Positions 24,017 through 32,671 are shown, counted from the first letter of the stretch. The stretch: DNA of 46,423 nt from Actinomycetota bacterium (GCA_020444505.1 JAHLKU010000019.1:1-46423), one strand, 5' to 3'. A program made the numbers and translations. The notes: a model not told the origin generated them from the letters alone.

Positions 24017-24433
24017 TCACTCACCCGTCGGCTGGAACACCGTCCACCAGTTGCCGTCGGGGTCGGCAGTGGTGAACTGGCGGCCACCCCACCAGGCGTC
24101 CCAGATGTCCTCGATCACCTTCGCCCCGGCGGCCGTGGCGCCGGCGTAGACGTCGTCGGCGCTGGGGACCCGCAGATACAGCGACAGCGGCCCGCCGGGG
24201 CCGGCGACCCGGTCGGCGACGGGGGCCAGGTAGCCCTGATGCGGGGCCAGGGCATCCGGGTCGGGGGCCACCGCGATCATCAGGGCCGCGTCGCCCCTGG
24301 TCATCCGGCACCAGGTGGGTGCGTCCTCGTCGGGGAACCAGGCCTCCACCTGGAACCCGAGGGCGTCCCGGTACCAGGCGACCATCGGGCCGAGGTCGGC
24401 GGTCCACAGGTGCGGCTCGATCGGTGTGGTCAT
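24017..24433 (-). CDS. VOC/glyoxalase superfamily protein (138 aa)
   Basis: Two beta-alpha-beta-beta-beta modules. The first starts PHLWTADLGPMVAWYRDALGF, and the second contains DDVYAGATAAGAKV and ends in FTTADPDGNWWTVFQ. That layout is standard for glyoxalase/bleomycin-resistance fold proteins. An early His and a late Glu could be metal ligands, but the class (dioxygenase, isomerase or binding protein) cannot be told. Only six bases separate its stop from that of the convergent aldo/keto reductase. Confidence 0.85.
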   Translation of the reverse strand: MTTPIEPHLWTADLGPMVAWYRDALGFQVEAWFPDEDAPTWCRMTRGDAALMIAVAPDPDALAPHQGYLAPVADRVAGPGGPLSLYLRVPSADDVYAGATAAGAKVIEDIWDAWWGGRQFTTADPDGNWWTVFQPTGE

Positions 24434-24488
24434 GGGCCTCCCGGTCCCGAGGGGGCGACCATACCGGCGAAAGGGCGCCGGCGCCCGG

Positions 24489-25070
24489 CTAGTCGCGCCG
24501 CCGCAGCGAATCCACCAGGTCGCGGACCTGCGGCCCCGCCTCCGCCCCTACGCCGCGGTCGCGGACTTCGGCCCACGAGACCGGGCCCCTGCCACCCGAT
24601 CCCTCGGAGCGGCGGATCCACGCGGCCACCTGTTCGGGGGCGCCGTCGTCCATCGACACGCCTCCCGGGGCGGGCCCGGTGGGAGGCGGCAGGGCCTCCA
24701 GCACCGGCTGCACCGACCCGATGGTGTCGAGCCACACCAGCGGGGGCGTGCCGCCGAGGCGAGCGCTGGGCCGGACCAGCCAGTCGCAGACCTCGTCGGT
24801 CGCGACCCGGCGGCGGGCCAGCATCCCGACGACCGCCACGTCGAGGCGGACCCCGTCCTCGTCGAACTGCAGCGCCGGGTAGGCGGCGTCGTAGCACAGC
24901 GGCCCCTCGATGCGGATGAGGTGGGGGTGGGCCGCCACGGCGTCGGGGGAGATGCCGAGATGCGCGGCGACGGCACCCCTGGTCCAGGAGTGGCCGATGA
25001 GGAGCAGCCCGTCGGTGGGCCGATCGCGCCGGCCGCCAGGGGAACCGCGAGACGGATCGAGCTCACTCAT
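24489..25070 (-). CDS. Protein with DUF2384/MbcA-like C-terminal region (193 aa)
   Basis: The N-terminal part contains a likely helix-turn-helix-like stretch (SWTRGAVAAHLGISPDAV). The middle to C-terminal part has VCDWLVRPSARLGGTPPLVWLD, which resembles the helix and LGG-x-x-P-L loop of the MbcA/ParS/Xre (DUF2384) antitoxin domain. A RES-domain toxin gene is not beside it, so it is either an orphan or a relative with another role. The tail is Gly/Asp-rich. ATG 25070 sits 74 bases from the divergent zinc-ribbon gene. Family assignment is moderate at best. Confidence 0.5.
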   Translation of the reverse strand: MSELDPSRGSPGGRRDRPTDGLLLIGHSWTRGAVAAHLGISPDAVAAHPHLIRIEGPLCYDAAYPALQFDEDGVRLDVAVVGMLARRRVATDEVCDWLVRPSARLGGTPPLVWLDTIGSVQPVLEALPPPTGPAPGGVSMDDGAPEQVAAWIRRSEGSGGRGPVSWAEVRDRGVGAEAGPQVRDLVDSLRRRD

Positions 25071-25144
25071 CGGTCGTACCGCCATGCTAGGAGCGTTGCG
25101 GGACGGCTCGTGCCGGTAGCCTGGCGCCGATCGGAGGGAGACCC

Positions 25145-26524
25145 ATGGCGTTCTGCCGCTCGTGCGGGAGTTCGATGCCGGACCGCTCCCGGTTCTGCAC
25201 CACGTGCGGACGGGAGGCGGCCGCTCCTGCGCCGCCGCCGGCCCACACCGGCGAGCCCGATCCGGCCCCGGCGCCGCCCCCGGCCCACCCGGAACGTCCC
25301 GACGCGGCCCCGGCGCCACCCCCGGCCCATGTCCCGTCCGAACGAGGACGGGCCGCCCCTGCGCCGCCCCCGGCCCACGACGGCCCTGCGGTCGCCGCCG
25401 CCGGCTTCCCGCCGTGGGTCCCGGCGGCCTGGGCGCCGGCGCTGCGGATGGCGCTCGTGGCGCTCGCCGTCGGCCTCGGGGGCCAGTACGTCCTCGGGGT
25501 GGCCGTCGTCGGCGTGCAGACCCTCAGCGGAGCCGGGGTGGACTGGGGGGCGACGCTGCGAGCGCCGCTCGACGTGTTCCTCGCCCTCCACGGGCCGGTG
25601 GAGGGGCTGGGACTGTGGGCCACCGGCACGGGCTGGATCCTCGCTGCGTTCTGGGTGGCGGGACGGAAGGAACGCGTTGCCGGCGGCCGGGGGCTGCGGG
25701 CGGGCGCGGTGCTGGCGCTGCAGGCGGCGGCGGCCTACGCCGTGCCGGTGACCGTGCTGGCGCTGCTGGTGTCGCCCGAGGCGCTGCCGATCACGGTCAC
25801 CGCCGGGGGCACCGCACCACTGGTGGCGGGATCGTTCGTGGACCCTGCCGCCTTCGGGGCCTGGCAGCCGTGGTCGGCGGCGCTGCTGGGGGGCGGCGCC
25901 GCAGCCGCGGCCGCCTTCCTTTCGATCACCGGCGCCGGAGCCGCCTCCGCGGTCGCCGGGCGCCTCCCGGCGCCGCTCTCGGCGGGGCTGGTCGGGGCGC
26001 GCTCCCTGCTCGGGGCTGCGGTGCCGGCGGCCGCGGGCGTGGTCGCCGTGGGGACCGTCGTGGAGGGCCTGCGGGCGGGCCTCGACCCGATGCTGGCCGT
26101 GGCGTTCGCCCTCACGGTGCTGCTGGCCGTGGCCGCCTGGGGAGGGGTGGATGTCGGGGTGGCGTTCCTGGTGTTCGGGATGCGCTTCTTCGTCGGCGAC
26201 GGCGGGGTGGTGCTGGCGGGCAGGCCGGCCTGGGTGTACGCCTGTGTGGCGGTGGTGGGGTTCGGGTTCGCCCGGGGCGGTCTCGCGGCGGCGCGGGCGC
26301 TGGGACCGGCATCCCGCAACGAGACCCTCCTCGCCGGCGCCGCCGCGGGGGTGGTCGGCGCCGCCGCGCTCTCATTCGCGGCCGCGCTCGCTCCCGGCTC
26401 ATCCGGTTCGCTCGCCGGGCCCGCCCTGGGCCTCGGCCTCGCCTGGACCGCGCTGTCGGTGGCCGCCGCGGCCGCGGCCACCGGGAGGCGGGGGGCGCGT
26501 GCGGCACCGCCGCCTGCACACTGA
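25145..26524 (+). CDS. Zinc-ribbon multi-pass membrane protein with APPPAH repeats (459 aa)
   Basis: A zinc ribbon (C4-x2-C7 and C18-x2-C21) opens the protein. A linker of about 55 residues follows with four APPPAH repeats (coding 25227-25378, spaced 42, 42 and 48 bases). The remaining 360 residues hold eight or more Ala/Val/Gly-rich membrane segments. The last six residues are again APPPAH. No transporter or enzyme motif was recognised. Zinc-ribbon membrane proteins of this shape are common in actinobacteria without known function. ATG 25145 follows GGAGGGAG. Confidence 0.7.
   Translation: MAFCRSCGSSMPDRSRFCTTCGREAAAPAPPPAHTGEPDPAPAPPPAHPERPDAAPAPPPAHVPSERGRAAPAPPPAHDGPAVAAAGFPPWVPAAWAPALRMALVALAVGLGGQYVLGVAVVGVQTLSGAGVDWGATLRAPLDVFLALHGPVEGLGLWATGTGWILAAFWVAGRKERVAGGRGLRAGAVLALQAAAAYAVPVTVLALLVSPEALPITVTAGGTAPLVAGSFVDPAAFGAWQPWSAALLGGGAAAAAAFLSITGAGAASAVAGRLPAPLSAGLVGARSLLGAAVPAAAGVVAVGTVVEGLRAGLDPMLAVAFALTVLLAVAAWGGVDVGVAFLVFGMRFFVGDGGVVLAGRPAWVYACVAVVGFGFARGGLAAARALGPASRNETLLAGAAAGVVGAAALSFAAALAPGSSGSLAGPALGLGLAWTALSVAAAAAATGRRGARAAPPPAH
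25227..25378 (+). repeat. Four imperfect repeats encoding APPPAH
   Basis: Units of about 20 bases at 25227-25246, 25269-25288, 25311-25330 and 25359-25378 each encode PAPPPAH. They differ by a few bases, mostly at third positions. They lie inside the zinc-ribbon membrane protein gene. Confidence 0.8.
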
Positions 26525-26560
26525 CGCCGGCGGTGTGCGAGCATGGCGCCGGAGGTGCAT

Positions 26561-26683
26561 GTGGACGCGGCCCCGTATCTGATCGCTGCGATCGCCGTGC
26601 TGGCGGTCGCCGGGTTGGCGGTCGCCGTCGCCGGGGTCCAGGCGGCCCGGCGGGAGGAACCGCCGCCCCCGCCGCCGGACTGA
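26561..26683 (+). CDS. Small single-span membrane peptide (40 aa)
   Basis: GTG 26561 has GGAGG five bases upstream. The peptide starts VDAAPYLIAAIAVLAVAGLA, continues the hydrophobic helix to about residue 25, and ends in a charged and polyproline tail (QAARREEPPPPPPD). It starts 37 bases after the zinc-ribbon membrane gene on the same strand, so the two may be co-transcribed. An in-frame ATG at 26543 is an alternative start. The helix and the placed ribosome binding site support it; function unknown. Confidence 0.5.
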   Translation: MDAAPYLIAAIAVLAVAGLAVAVAGVQAARREEPPPPPPD

Positions 26684-26687
26684 CCGC

Positions 26688-28361
26688 TCAGGCGTCGTAG
26701 GCGCCGGGAGCCCCTTCGGGCACGGCGGGGGAGGCGGGCTGCGGCGCGGCGACCGGGCGGTAGGCGGCGCCCTGCTCCGGGCGGGGGTCCGGTTCCCCCT
26801 TGTTCGGCCACATCGACATCGCCCGCTCCGCCAGCGCCGTGATCGTCAGCGACGGGTTGGCGCCCAGGTTGGCCCCGACGGCCGCACCGTCCACCACGTG
26901 GAGCCCGGGGTTGCCGAACACCCGGTGGTAGGGGTCCACCACGCCCCGGTCGGGGCGGTCGGCGATCACCGCTCCGCCCAGGATGTGCGCGGTCATCGGG
27001 ATGCCGAGGAGGGTCTCGTTCAGGCTGGCCTGCGGGTCGCCGCCCATCACGTCGGCGGCGATGCGGGTGGCCTCGTGGCCCTCGGGCAGCCAGGTGGGGT
27101 TCGGCTGCCCGTGGCCCGGCTCCGAGGAGATGCGGGGGCCGAAGCGCCCGTCGTCGATGGTGAGCCGGAGGCTGTTGTCGTGGCTCTGCATCACCAGCAG
27201 GATCACGGCCCGCTCGGCCCAGCGGCGCACCGACAGCGAGCGGAGGAACCGGATGGGGTGGGCGGCGGCGGCGGCGAGGAAGCGGAGCCACTGCGGCCCC
27301 CGGCCCTCGCCCTTCACCAGCGTGGCGGCGAGCAGGCCCATCGCGTTGCTCCCGGCGGGGTACCGCACCGGTTCGATCCTGGTGTGGCGGTCGGTCTCGA
27401 TCCACGACGTGATCGCCACGCCGCGGGAGTAGTCGACGCTGGTGTCCCTGGCGACGGCGCCCAGCAGGGACTCCGAGTTGGTGCGGACCAGGTGCCCCAC
27501 ACGGTCGGGCAGCGACGGCAGGCTGCCGAGGTGCCGGAGGCGCAGCAGCAGCCGCGTCGTGTTGAGCGCCCCGGCGGCGAACACCACCTGGCCGGCCTCG
27601 AAGGTGCGCCGCCGGTGGCGGACCCAGGCGCCGGGGCGGCGGGTCTCCACGCGGTACCCGCCTTCAGTGGGGGTCACGTCCACCACCTCGTGCTCGGCGA
27701 ACACCTCGGCGCCGCCCTGCTCGGCCAGGTACAGGTAGTTGCGGTCCAGGGTGTTCTTCGCGTCGTACCGGCAGCCCACCATGCACCCGCCGCACTCGAT
27801 GCAACCGGTGCGGTCGGGCCCGGCCCCTCCGAAGAACGGGTCGGGGTCGCTGCGGCCGGGCCGGCCGAAGTAGACCGCGACGTCGGTGGCCCGGGGAGGC
27901 TCGATCCCGAGCCGCGAGGCGACGGCGCCCATGACGTCGTCGGCGGGGGTGTCGGCCGGCGCCGGGGTGCTGCCCAGCATGCGACGGGCCCGGTCGTAGT
28001 GGGGGGCGAGCTCGGCCGCCCAGTCGGTGATGCCGCTCCACTGCCGGTCGGCGAAGAACTCGCCGGTGGGCTCCAGCAGCGTGTTGGCGTACACCAGCGA
28101 CCCGCCGCCGACGCCGGCGCCCGACAGCACCAGCACCTGCTTCAGCAGGTCGATGCGCTGGATGCCGCGCATGCCCAGCCGGGGGAACCACAGGAACCTG
28201 CGGAGATTCCACGAGGTGCGGGCGTAGTCGGCCGTGGTGAACCGCCTGCCGGCCTCCAGGACCGCCACCCGGTAGCCCCGCTCGGTGAGCCGGAGGGCGG
28301 CGACGCTGCCGCCGAATCCCGACCCGACGATCACGACGTCGTAGCGGCCTCCGCTGCGCAT
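26688..28361 (-). CDS. GMC-type oxidoreductase, cholesterol-oxidase-like (557 aa)
   Basis: FAD-dependent oxidoreductase. VVIVGSGFGGSVAALRL at the N-terminus is the dinucleotide fold. GAGVGGGSLVYANTL is the second flavin-contacting region. Near the C-terminus LHVVDGAAVGANLGANPSLTITALAERAM closes the FAD site. A cluster of four cysteines (C-IECGGCMVGC) lies in the middle, as in ChoD-like proteins. Length matches that group. The likely substrate is a sterol, terpenoid or other alcohol, not proven. There is no signal peptide. ATG 28361 opens directly on the FAD motif. Confidence 0.88.
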   Translation of the reverse strand: MRSGGRYDVVIVGSGFGGSVAALRLTERGYRVAVLEAGRRFTTADYARTSWNLRRFLWFPRLGMRGIQRIDLLKQVLVLSGAGVGGGSLVYANTLLEPTGEFFADRQWSGITDWAAELAPHYDRARRMLGSTPAPADTPADDVMGAVASRLGIEPPRATDVAVYFGRPGRSDPDPFFGGAGPDRTGCIECGGCMVGCRYDAKNTLDRNYLYLAEQGGAEVFAEHEVVDVTPTEGGYRVETRRPGAWVRHRRRTFEAGQVVFAAGALNTTRLLLRLRHLGSLPSLPDRVGHLVRTNSESLLGAVARDTSVDYSRGVAITSWIETDRHTRIEPVRYPAGSNAMGLLAATLVKGEGRGPQWLRFLAAAAAHPIRFLRSLSVRRWAERAVILLVMQSHDNSLRLTIDDGRFGPRISSEPGHGQPNPTWLPEGHEATRIAADVMGGDPQASLNETLLGIPMTAHILGGAVIADRPDRGVVDPYHRVFGNPGLHVVDGAAVGANLGANPSLTITALAERAMSMWPNKGEPDPRPEQGAAYRPVAAPQPASPAVPEGAPGAYDA

Positions 28362-28405
28362 CTGGACCTCCTCGGTGAGAGGCTACGCAGCGCGGGGCGT
28401 GAGGG

Positions 28406-28801
28406 CTAGGCCGACACCCGGGAGCGCACCATGATGCAGGAGCTCGCCAGGTAGTGGAACCCGCCCTCCTCCAGGGCGGCCAGCACCTCGGGGGACTCCG
28501 CCCCCGGCTGCACCCACACGTTCATGAGCCCGAGCTCGCGGCACTGCTCGAGGATGCGGAGGGTGCGGGGCGGGGGGACCACGAAGTTGACGATCGTGGG
28601 GGCCTCGGGCAGGTCCGCCAGGGTGGGATAGGCGGTGTCGCCGTCGACCGTGTCGCGGTTGGGGTTCACGGCGAACACCCGGAACCCCTTGGCCTTGAGG
28701 TCGCGGTAGATGCGGCCGCCGAACTTGTCGGGGTCGTCGGTGGCGCCGACCACGGCGATGGTGGTCCCTGGCTCCTCCAGGAGGCGGGCGATGTCGTTCA
28801 T
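28406..28801 (-). CDS. CoA-binding domain protein (YccU-like, 131 aa)
   Basis: Single Rossmann domain. TIAVVGATDDPDKFGGRIYRDL binds the nucleotide part, followed by FAVNPNRD and NVWVQPGAES, as in CoA-binding proteins related to the succinyl-CoA ligase alpha N-domain. Its exact role is unknown in this family; CoA or acyl-CoA binding is expected. It is upstream of and on the same strand as the GMC gene (44-base gap) and may share its transcript. It is divergent from hmuT. Confidence 0.88.
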   Translation of the reverse strand: MNDIARLLEEPGTTIAVVGATDDPDKFGGRIYRDLKAKGFRVFAVNPNRDTVDGDTAYPTLADLPEAPTIVNFVVPPPRTLRILEQCRELGLMNVWVQPGAESPEVLAALEEGGFHYLASSCIMVRSRVSA

Positions 28802-28930
28802 GGCTCCCTTTCCGGTGCCCTGTCTGCAACACCGGCGCGCGGCGGCGGATTCCCGGTTCCCGACTCGGTGTCGAACGCCCCCCGGCCTAGGGTCCGGGAG
28901 CGTGTGCCGACCCGTTGGGAGGCGGACGAG

Positions 28931-29881
28931 ATGGCTCACCGTTCGATCGCATTCGTGCTGGTGCTGGCCGTGGTCGCAGCGGCCTGTGGAGGGGGTTCCG
29001 ACGACGTCACCGGAGGCACGACCGCCATCCCCACCCCGGGCCTCCCCGTGACCTACGAGGGGCCCGACGGCGCCGTCACCACCGTCGAGGACGCCTCCCG
29101 CATCGTCACGCTGAGCGGCGAGTTCACCGAGATCGTGTTCGCCCTCGGCCTCGGCACCAACGTGGTGGCCGTCGACCTGTCGTCGGTCTACCCGGAGGAG
29201 GCGCTGGCCCTGCCCAAGGTGGGGGTGGAGTTCCGGCTGCTGGCGGAGCCGATCATCGCCGCCGAGCCGACCGTGGTGATCGGCGACGAAGACGTCATCC
29301 CCACCGACGTGATCGAGCAGGTCCGCGCCGCCGGCATCCCGGTGGTGATCTTCCCGACCCTCACCACCATCGACGCCCCCGCCGCCAAGATCCGCCAGAC
29401 CGCCCGCGTCCTCGGTGTGGAGGACGCCGGGGAGGCGCTGGCGAGCCGGGTCCAGGGGGAGATCGACGACGCGATCGCCCTGGCGGCGACGGCCGACACC
29501 CGTCCCCGGGTGGCCTTCGTCTACGTGGCCAGCGACGACACCGTCCTGCTGTTCGGGACCGACACCGTCGGCGGGGGGCTCATGGACGCCGCCGGCGCCG
29601 TCAATGTGGCCGGCGACATCGGCATCGAGGGCTGGGTCCCGCTGACCCCCGAGGCGCTGGTGGCCGCCGACCCCGAGGTGATCATCACCGCCTCCCGGGG
29701 CGTCGGCACGGTCGGCGGCATGGACGCCTTCCTGGCGCTGCCGGGCGTGGCCGAGACCCGCGCCGCCGCCGACGGCAGGGTGCTGGTGTACGAGGACCTC
29801 TACATCCTCGGCCTCTCCACCCGGGCAGGCGAGGCGCTGCGGCAGGTGGTGCTCGACCTGCACCCCGAGCTCGCACCGTGA
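28931..29881 (+). CDS. hmuT: Heme-type ABC transporter substrate-binding lipoprotein (316 aa)
   Basis: Cluster-III binding protein. The signal peptide with lipobox VAAAC (Cys19) is followed by SRIVTLSGEFTEIVFALGLG, LPKVG and GIPVVIFP, which are typical of HmuT/ShuT proteins. The heme class is favoured over siderophore or cobalamin by this N-terminal pattern and by gene order T-U-V, but the ligand is not proven. ATG 28931 is preferred; a GTG ten codons earlier is possible. The stop overlaps the permease start (GTGA). Confidence 0.85.
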   Translation: MAHRSIAFVLVLAVVAAACGGGSDDVTGGTTAIPTPGLPVTYEGPDGAVTTVEDASRIVTLSGEFTEIVFALGLGTNVVAVDLSSVYPEEALALPKVGVEFRLLAEPIIAAEPTVVIGDEDVIPTDVIEQVRAAGIPVVIFPTLTTIDAPAAKIRQTARVLGVEDAGEALASRVQGEIDDAIALAATADTRPRVAFVYVASDDTVLLFGTDTVGGGLMDAAGAVNVAGDIGIEGWVPLTPEALVAADPEVIITASRGVGTVGGMDAFLALPGVAETRAAADGRVLVYEDLYILGLSTRAGEALRQVVLDLHPELAP

Positions 29882-30930
29882 GCGGCGTCGCCGCCAGCCC
29901 GCGTCTCAGCCCCTGGGTGGTGGTCGCGGTGGTCTCGGCGGCGCTGCTGGCGGCGATCCTCGCCTCGCTGGCGGTGGGGGCCGTGTCGATCCCGCCGTCG
30001 GCGGTGCTGGGCATCCTCCTCGACCACGCCGGGTTCCACACCGGGCTCGACTTCACCACGCAGCAGGACGCCGTCATGTGGGGCATCCGCCTGCCCCGCA
30101 TCATGCTGGGTGCCCTGGTGGGCGCGGGGCTGGGCGTGGCCGGCGCCTCCTACCAGGCCATCTTCCGCAACCCGCTCGCCGACCCGCAGCTGATCGGGGT
30201 CAGCAGCGGGGCTGCGCTGGGGTCGGCGCTGACGATCCTGGTGCTCGGAGGCGTGCTCGGGACCATGGCGGGGCCGCTGGGCGGGCTGGCCGGCGGGCTG
30301 GCCGCCGGGGCGATCGTGTACGCGCTCGCCCGCCACGAGGGGCGCACCGAGGTGGTCACGCTCATCCTCGCCGGGATCGCCGTCGCTGCGGTCGGCACCG
30401 CCGGGGCGGGGTTCGTGAGTCTGGTGGCCGACGAGCCGCGCCTGAAGTCGGAGCTGTTCTGGGTGCTGGGCTCCATGACGTTTGCGACGTGGCGGCTGGT
30501 GTGGTTCACGCTGCCGTTCGTGGCGGTGGCGGTGGTGGCGCTGCCGGTGTTCGGGCGGGCGATGAACGTGAGCCTGCTGGGCGACAGCGAGGCGCGCAGC
30601 CTCGGCATCGACGTGGAGCGCTTCCGGGTGATCGTGCTGGTGCTCGCCACGATGGCGGTGGGCGCGTCGGTGGCCGCGGCAGGCGTCATCGGCTTCGTCG
30701 GGCTGCTGGTGCCGCACGGCGTGCGGCTGGCGGCGGGGCCCGACAACCGCCTGGTGGTCCCGGCCAGTGCCATCGGGGGCGCGGCGCTGGTGGTGCTGGT
30801 GGACCTGGCGGCGCGCACCGTCGCCAGCCCCACCGAGATCCCCGTCGGCCTGCTCACCGCGGTGCTGGGAGGGCCGGTGTTCCTGTGGCTGGTCCGCCGC
30901 ACCCGGAGGGAGCACGGGGGGTGGGGATGA
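29878..30930 (+). CDS. hmuU: FecCD-family ABC transporter permease (350 aa)
   Basis: BtuC/FecCD-type permease with about ten helices. RLPRIMLGALVGAGLGVAGASYQAIFRNPLADPQLIGVSSGAA is the conserved early region, and GVIGFVGLLVPHGVRL is the conserved late loop that contacts the ATPase. Length is normal. GTG 29878 and the final ATGA junction couple it to both neighbours. Confidence 0.92.
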   Translation: MSGVAASPRLSPWVVVAVVSAALLAAILASLAVGAVSIPPSAVLGILLDHAGFHTGLDFTTQQDAVMWGIRLPRIMLGALVGAGLGVAGASYQAIFRNPLADPQLIGVSSGAALGSALTILVLGGVLGTMAGPLGGLAGGLAAGAIVYALARHEGRTEVVTLILAGIAVAAVGTAGAGFVSLVADEPRLKSELFWVLGSMTFATWRLVWFTLPFVAVAVVALPVFGRAMNVSLLGDSEARSLGIDVERFRVIVLVLATMAVGASVAAAGVIGFVGLLVPHGVRLAAGPDNRLVVPASAIGGAALVVLVDLAARTVASPTEIPVGLLTAVLGGPVFLWLVRRTRREHGGWG

Positions 30931-31697
30931 GCGCCGTCCTCCGGGCCGCGGGCGTCACGTTCCGGGCGGGCGACACCGCCCTGGTGGACGCCGTCGACCT
31001 CGACCTGGACCCCGGCGAGGTGCTCGGCATCGTCGGGCCCAACGGGGCGGGCAAGTCGACCCTGCTCGGGCTCCTGGCGGGAGACCTCGTTCCCGACGAG
31101 GGCGAGGTGCTGCTGGACGGCCGCCCGGTGGGCGCCCACCGTCCGCTCGAGCTGGCCCGGCGCAGGGCCGTGCTGCCGCAGTCCACGGTCCTCCAGTTCG
31201 CCTTCCGGGTGCTGGAGGTGGTGATGATGGGCCGGTACCCGCACCGGGAGGCGACGCCGGCCGACGACGATGCCTCCGTCGAGGCCGCCATGGCCAGGGC
31301 CGACATCGGGCACCTCCGGCACCGCATGTTCCCCACGCTCTCGGGCGGGGAGCGGGCCCGGGCGTCGTTCGCCAGGGTGCTGGCCCAGGACTCGCCGATC
31401 GTGCTGCTCGACGAGCCGTCGGCCTCGCTCGACGTGCGGCATCAGGAGTTGGTGATGTCGGTGCTGCGGTCGCTGGCCGATGCCGGCGGTTCGGTCGCCG
31501 CCATCCTCCACGACCTGAACCTGGCCGCCCGTCACGCCGACCGGGTGGCCGTGATGTCGGGCGGCAAGGTGGTCGAGGCGGGCCCCACCGCCGAGGTGCT
31601 GCGGGCCGACCTGCTCACGGCTGTGTACCAGCACCCGGTGGCCGTGGTGCCGCACCCCGAACTGGACTGCCCCCTGGTGCTGCCGCTACGCGGGTGA
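30927..31697 (+). CDS. hmuV: Heme-type ABC transporter ATP-binding protein (256 aa)
   Basis: The Walker A GPNGAGKST, LSGGERAR signature, IVLLDEPSASLD Walker B and ILHDLNLA His-loop are complete. QFAFRVLEVVMMGRYPH is characteristic of HmuV/FepC-type subunits. It ends the hmuTUV operon. Its 3' end overlaps the end of the opposite-strand membrane protein gene by 12 bases. Confidence 0.92.
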   Translation: MSAVLRAAGVTFRAGDTALVDAVDLDLDPGEVLGIVGPNGAGKSTLLGLLAGDLVPDEGEVLLDGRPVGAHRPLELARRRAVLPQSTVLQFAFRVLEVVMMGRYPHREATPADDDASVEAAMARADIGHLRHRMFPTLSGGERARASFARVLAQDSPIVLLDEPSASLDVRHQELVMSVLRSLADAGGSVAAILHDLNLAARHADRVAVMSGGKVVEAGPTAEVLRADLLTAVYQHPVAVVPHPELDCPLVLPLRG

Positions 31698-32021
31698 GCC
31701 CGCCCGGCGGCGCGCTGCCAGCAGGTGGGCGGCTGCCCCGACGAGCGCTCCTGCCAGCGACCACACGACGGGCACCTCCCGGCGCCCGATCTGCAGCCAC
31801 AGCGGCTCGGGGAGCGAGAGGCGGGCCGCCAGCGATCCGACGGCCAGGGCTCCTGCTGCGCCCGCCAGCGCCCGGGGCAGCAGCGGGCGGAGGGGGAGCG
31901 GGCGCCCGCCGGTGGCCGCAGCAGACAGCACGGCGGCGGCGCCGCCCATGGCGAGCCACAGCGCCGCCAGCGCGGCCGACTCCGCCAGGAACGCCGCCGT
32001 GAGGCGCCCGAGGAGGCTCAC
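31686..32021 (-). CDS. Small membrane protein (111 aa)
   Basis: Three to four Ala/Leu-rich hydrophobic segments (about 8-38, 54-75, 85-105). The loop with LWLQIGRREVPVVWSL is the only distinctive part. The GTG start overlaps the stop of the HhH-GPD gene (GTGA), so the two are co-translated. The 3' end overlaps hmuV by 12 bases on the other strand. I recognise no family. Confidence 0.55.
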   Translation of the reverse strand: MSLLGRLTAAFLAESAALAALWLAMGGAAAVLSAAATGGRPLPLRPLLPRALAGAAGALAVGSLAARLSLPEPLWLQIGRREVPVVWSLAGALVGAAAHLLAARRRAGSPA

Positions 32022-32584
32022 CCCTCGCCTTTCGCCGCGGCCTTCCTGGCCCGCTTCTGCTCGCGCAGCACCTGCACCTTGTCGAAGGAGTCCACGTCGG
32101 CGATCGACGGCCAGTCGGCGGCCGAGTCCTCCCATCCGGGGGGCCCGGCGCCGAGGCGCTTGCCGACCACCCCGACGAAGATCCTCGCCTTCGCCTTGCC
32201 GAAGCCCGGCAGCGCCTCCAGGCGGCGGAGGAGGTCCCTGCCGTCGGCGGCGGTGCGCCAGATCGCGGCGGCATCACCGTCGTATTCCCCGGCGATCACC
32301 TCGCACATCGCCCTGGTGCGCGCGGCCATCGACCCGGGGAAGCGGTGGAGGGCGGGCGGCCCGCGGAACACGTCGATCAGGTCGTCCTCGGAGGTGGCGG
32401 CGATGGCGCCGGCGTCGAGCGTCCCGCCGAGACGTCCGGCCAGCAGGTGGGGCGACAGGAACGCCCGCTCCATGGGGAACTGCTGGTCGAGGAGCATGCC
32501 GATCAGCAGCGCCAGCGGGTCCGTGGCCAGCAGCCGGTTGGCGGCCTCGTCCTCGGTGAACGGCAGGGATGTCGGGGCGGCCAT
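32018..32584 (-). CDS. HhH-GPD family protein, actinobacterial DNA-glycosylase-like (188 aa)
   Basis: Resembles the uncharacterised actinobacterial HhH-GPD family, whose members open with a conserved DPLALLIGMLLDQQ-F-ME segment. The helix-hairpin-helix is LEALPGFGKAKARIFVGVV, near residues 121-140. Base-excision glycosylases have a catalytic Asp about 20 residues after the hairpin; D153, D157 and D163 are in range but none is clearly it. The Lys-rich tail could bind DNA. ATG 32584 gives normal length. Confidence 0.85.
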   Translation of the reverse strand: MAAPTSLPFTEDEAANRLLATDPLALLIGMLLDQQFPMERAFLSPHLLAGRLGGTLDAGAIAATSEDDLIDVFRGPPALHRFPGSMAARTRAMCEVIAGEYDGDAAAIWRTAADGRDLLRRLEALPGFGKAKARIFVGVVGKRLGAGPPGWEDSAADWPSIADVDSFDKVQVLREQKRARKAAAKGEG

Positions 32585-32621
32585 GGGCGGGTTCGTCTCC
32601 TCGGATGGGCTCCGCCACGGT

Positions 32622-32637
32622 AGTGCGGCGCAGCACT
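32622..32637. promoter_or_regulatory. 16-bp inverted repeat between divergent genes
   Basis: AGTGC, six bases, GCACT lie in the 87-base gap between the HhH-GPD gene and the polysaccharide deacetylase gene. It could be an operator; no promoter boxes could be placed with confidence. Confidence 0.3.
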
Positions 32638-32671
32638 GAAGCCCGCCCGGCGACCTGCCGATAGCCGGGAG

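Noticed and set aside
25227-25378. Short repeats considered as a CRISPR array
   Set aside because: There are only four imperfect units, all in frame inside a coding region and encoding APPPAH, without spacers of fixed size or cas genes.
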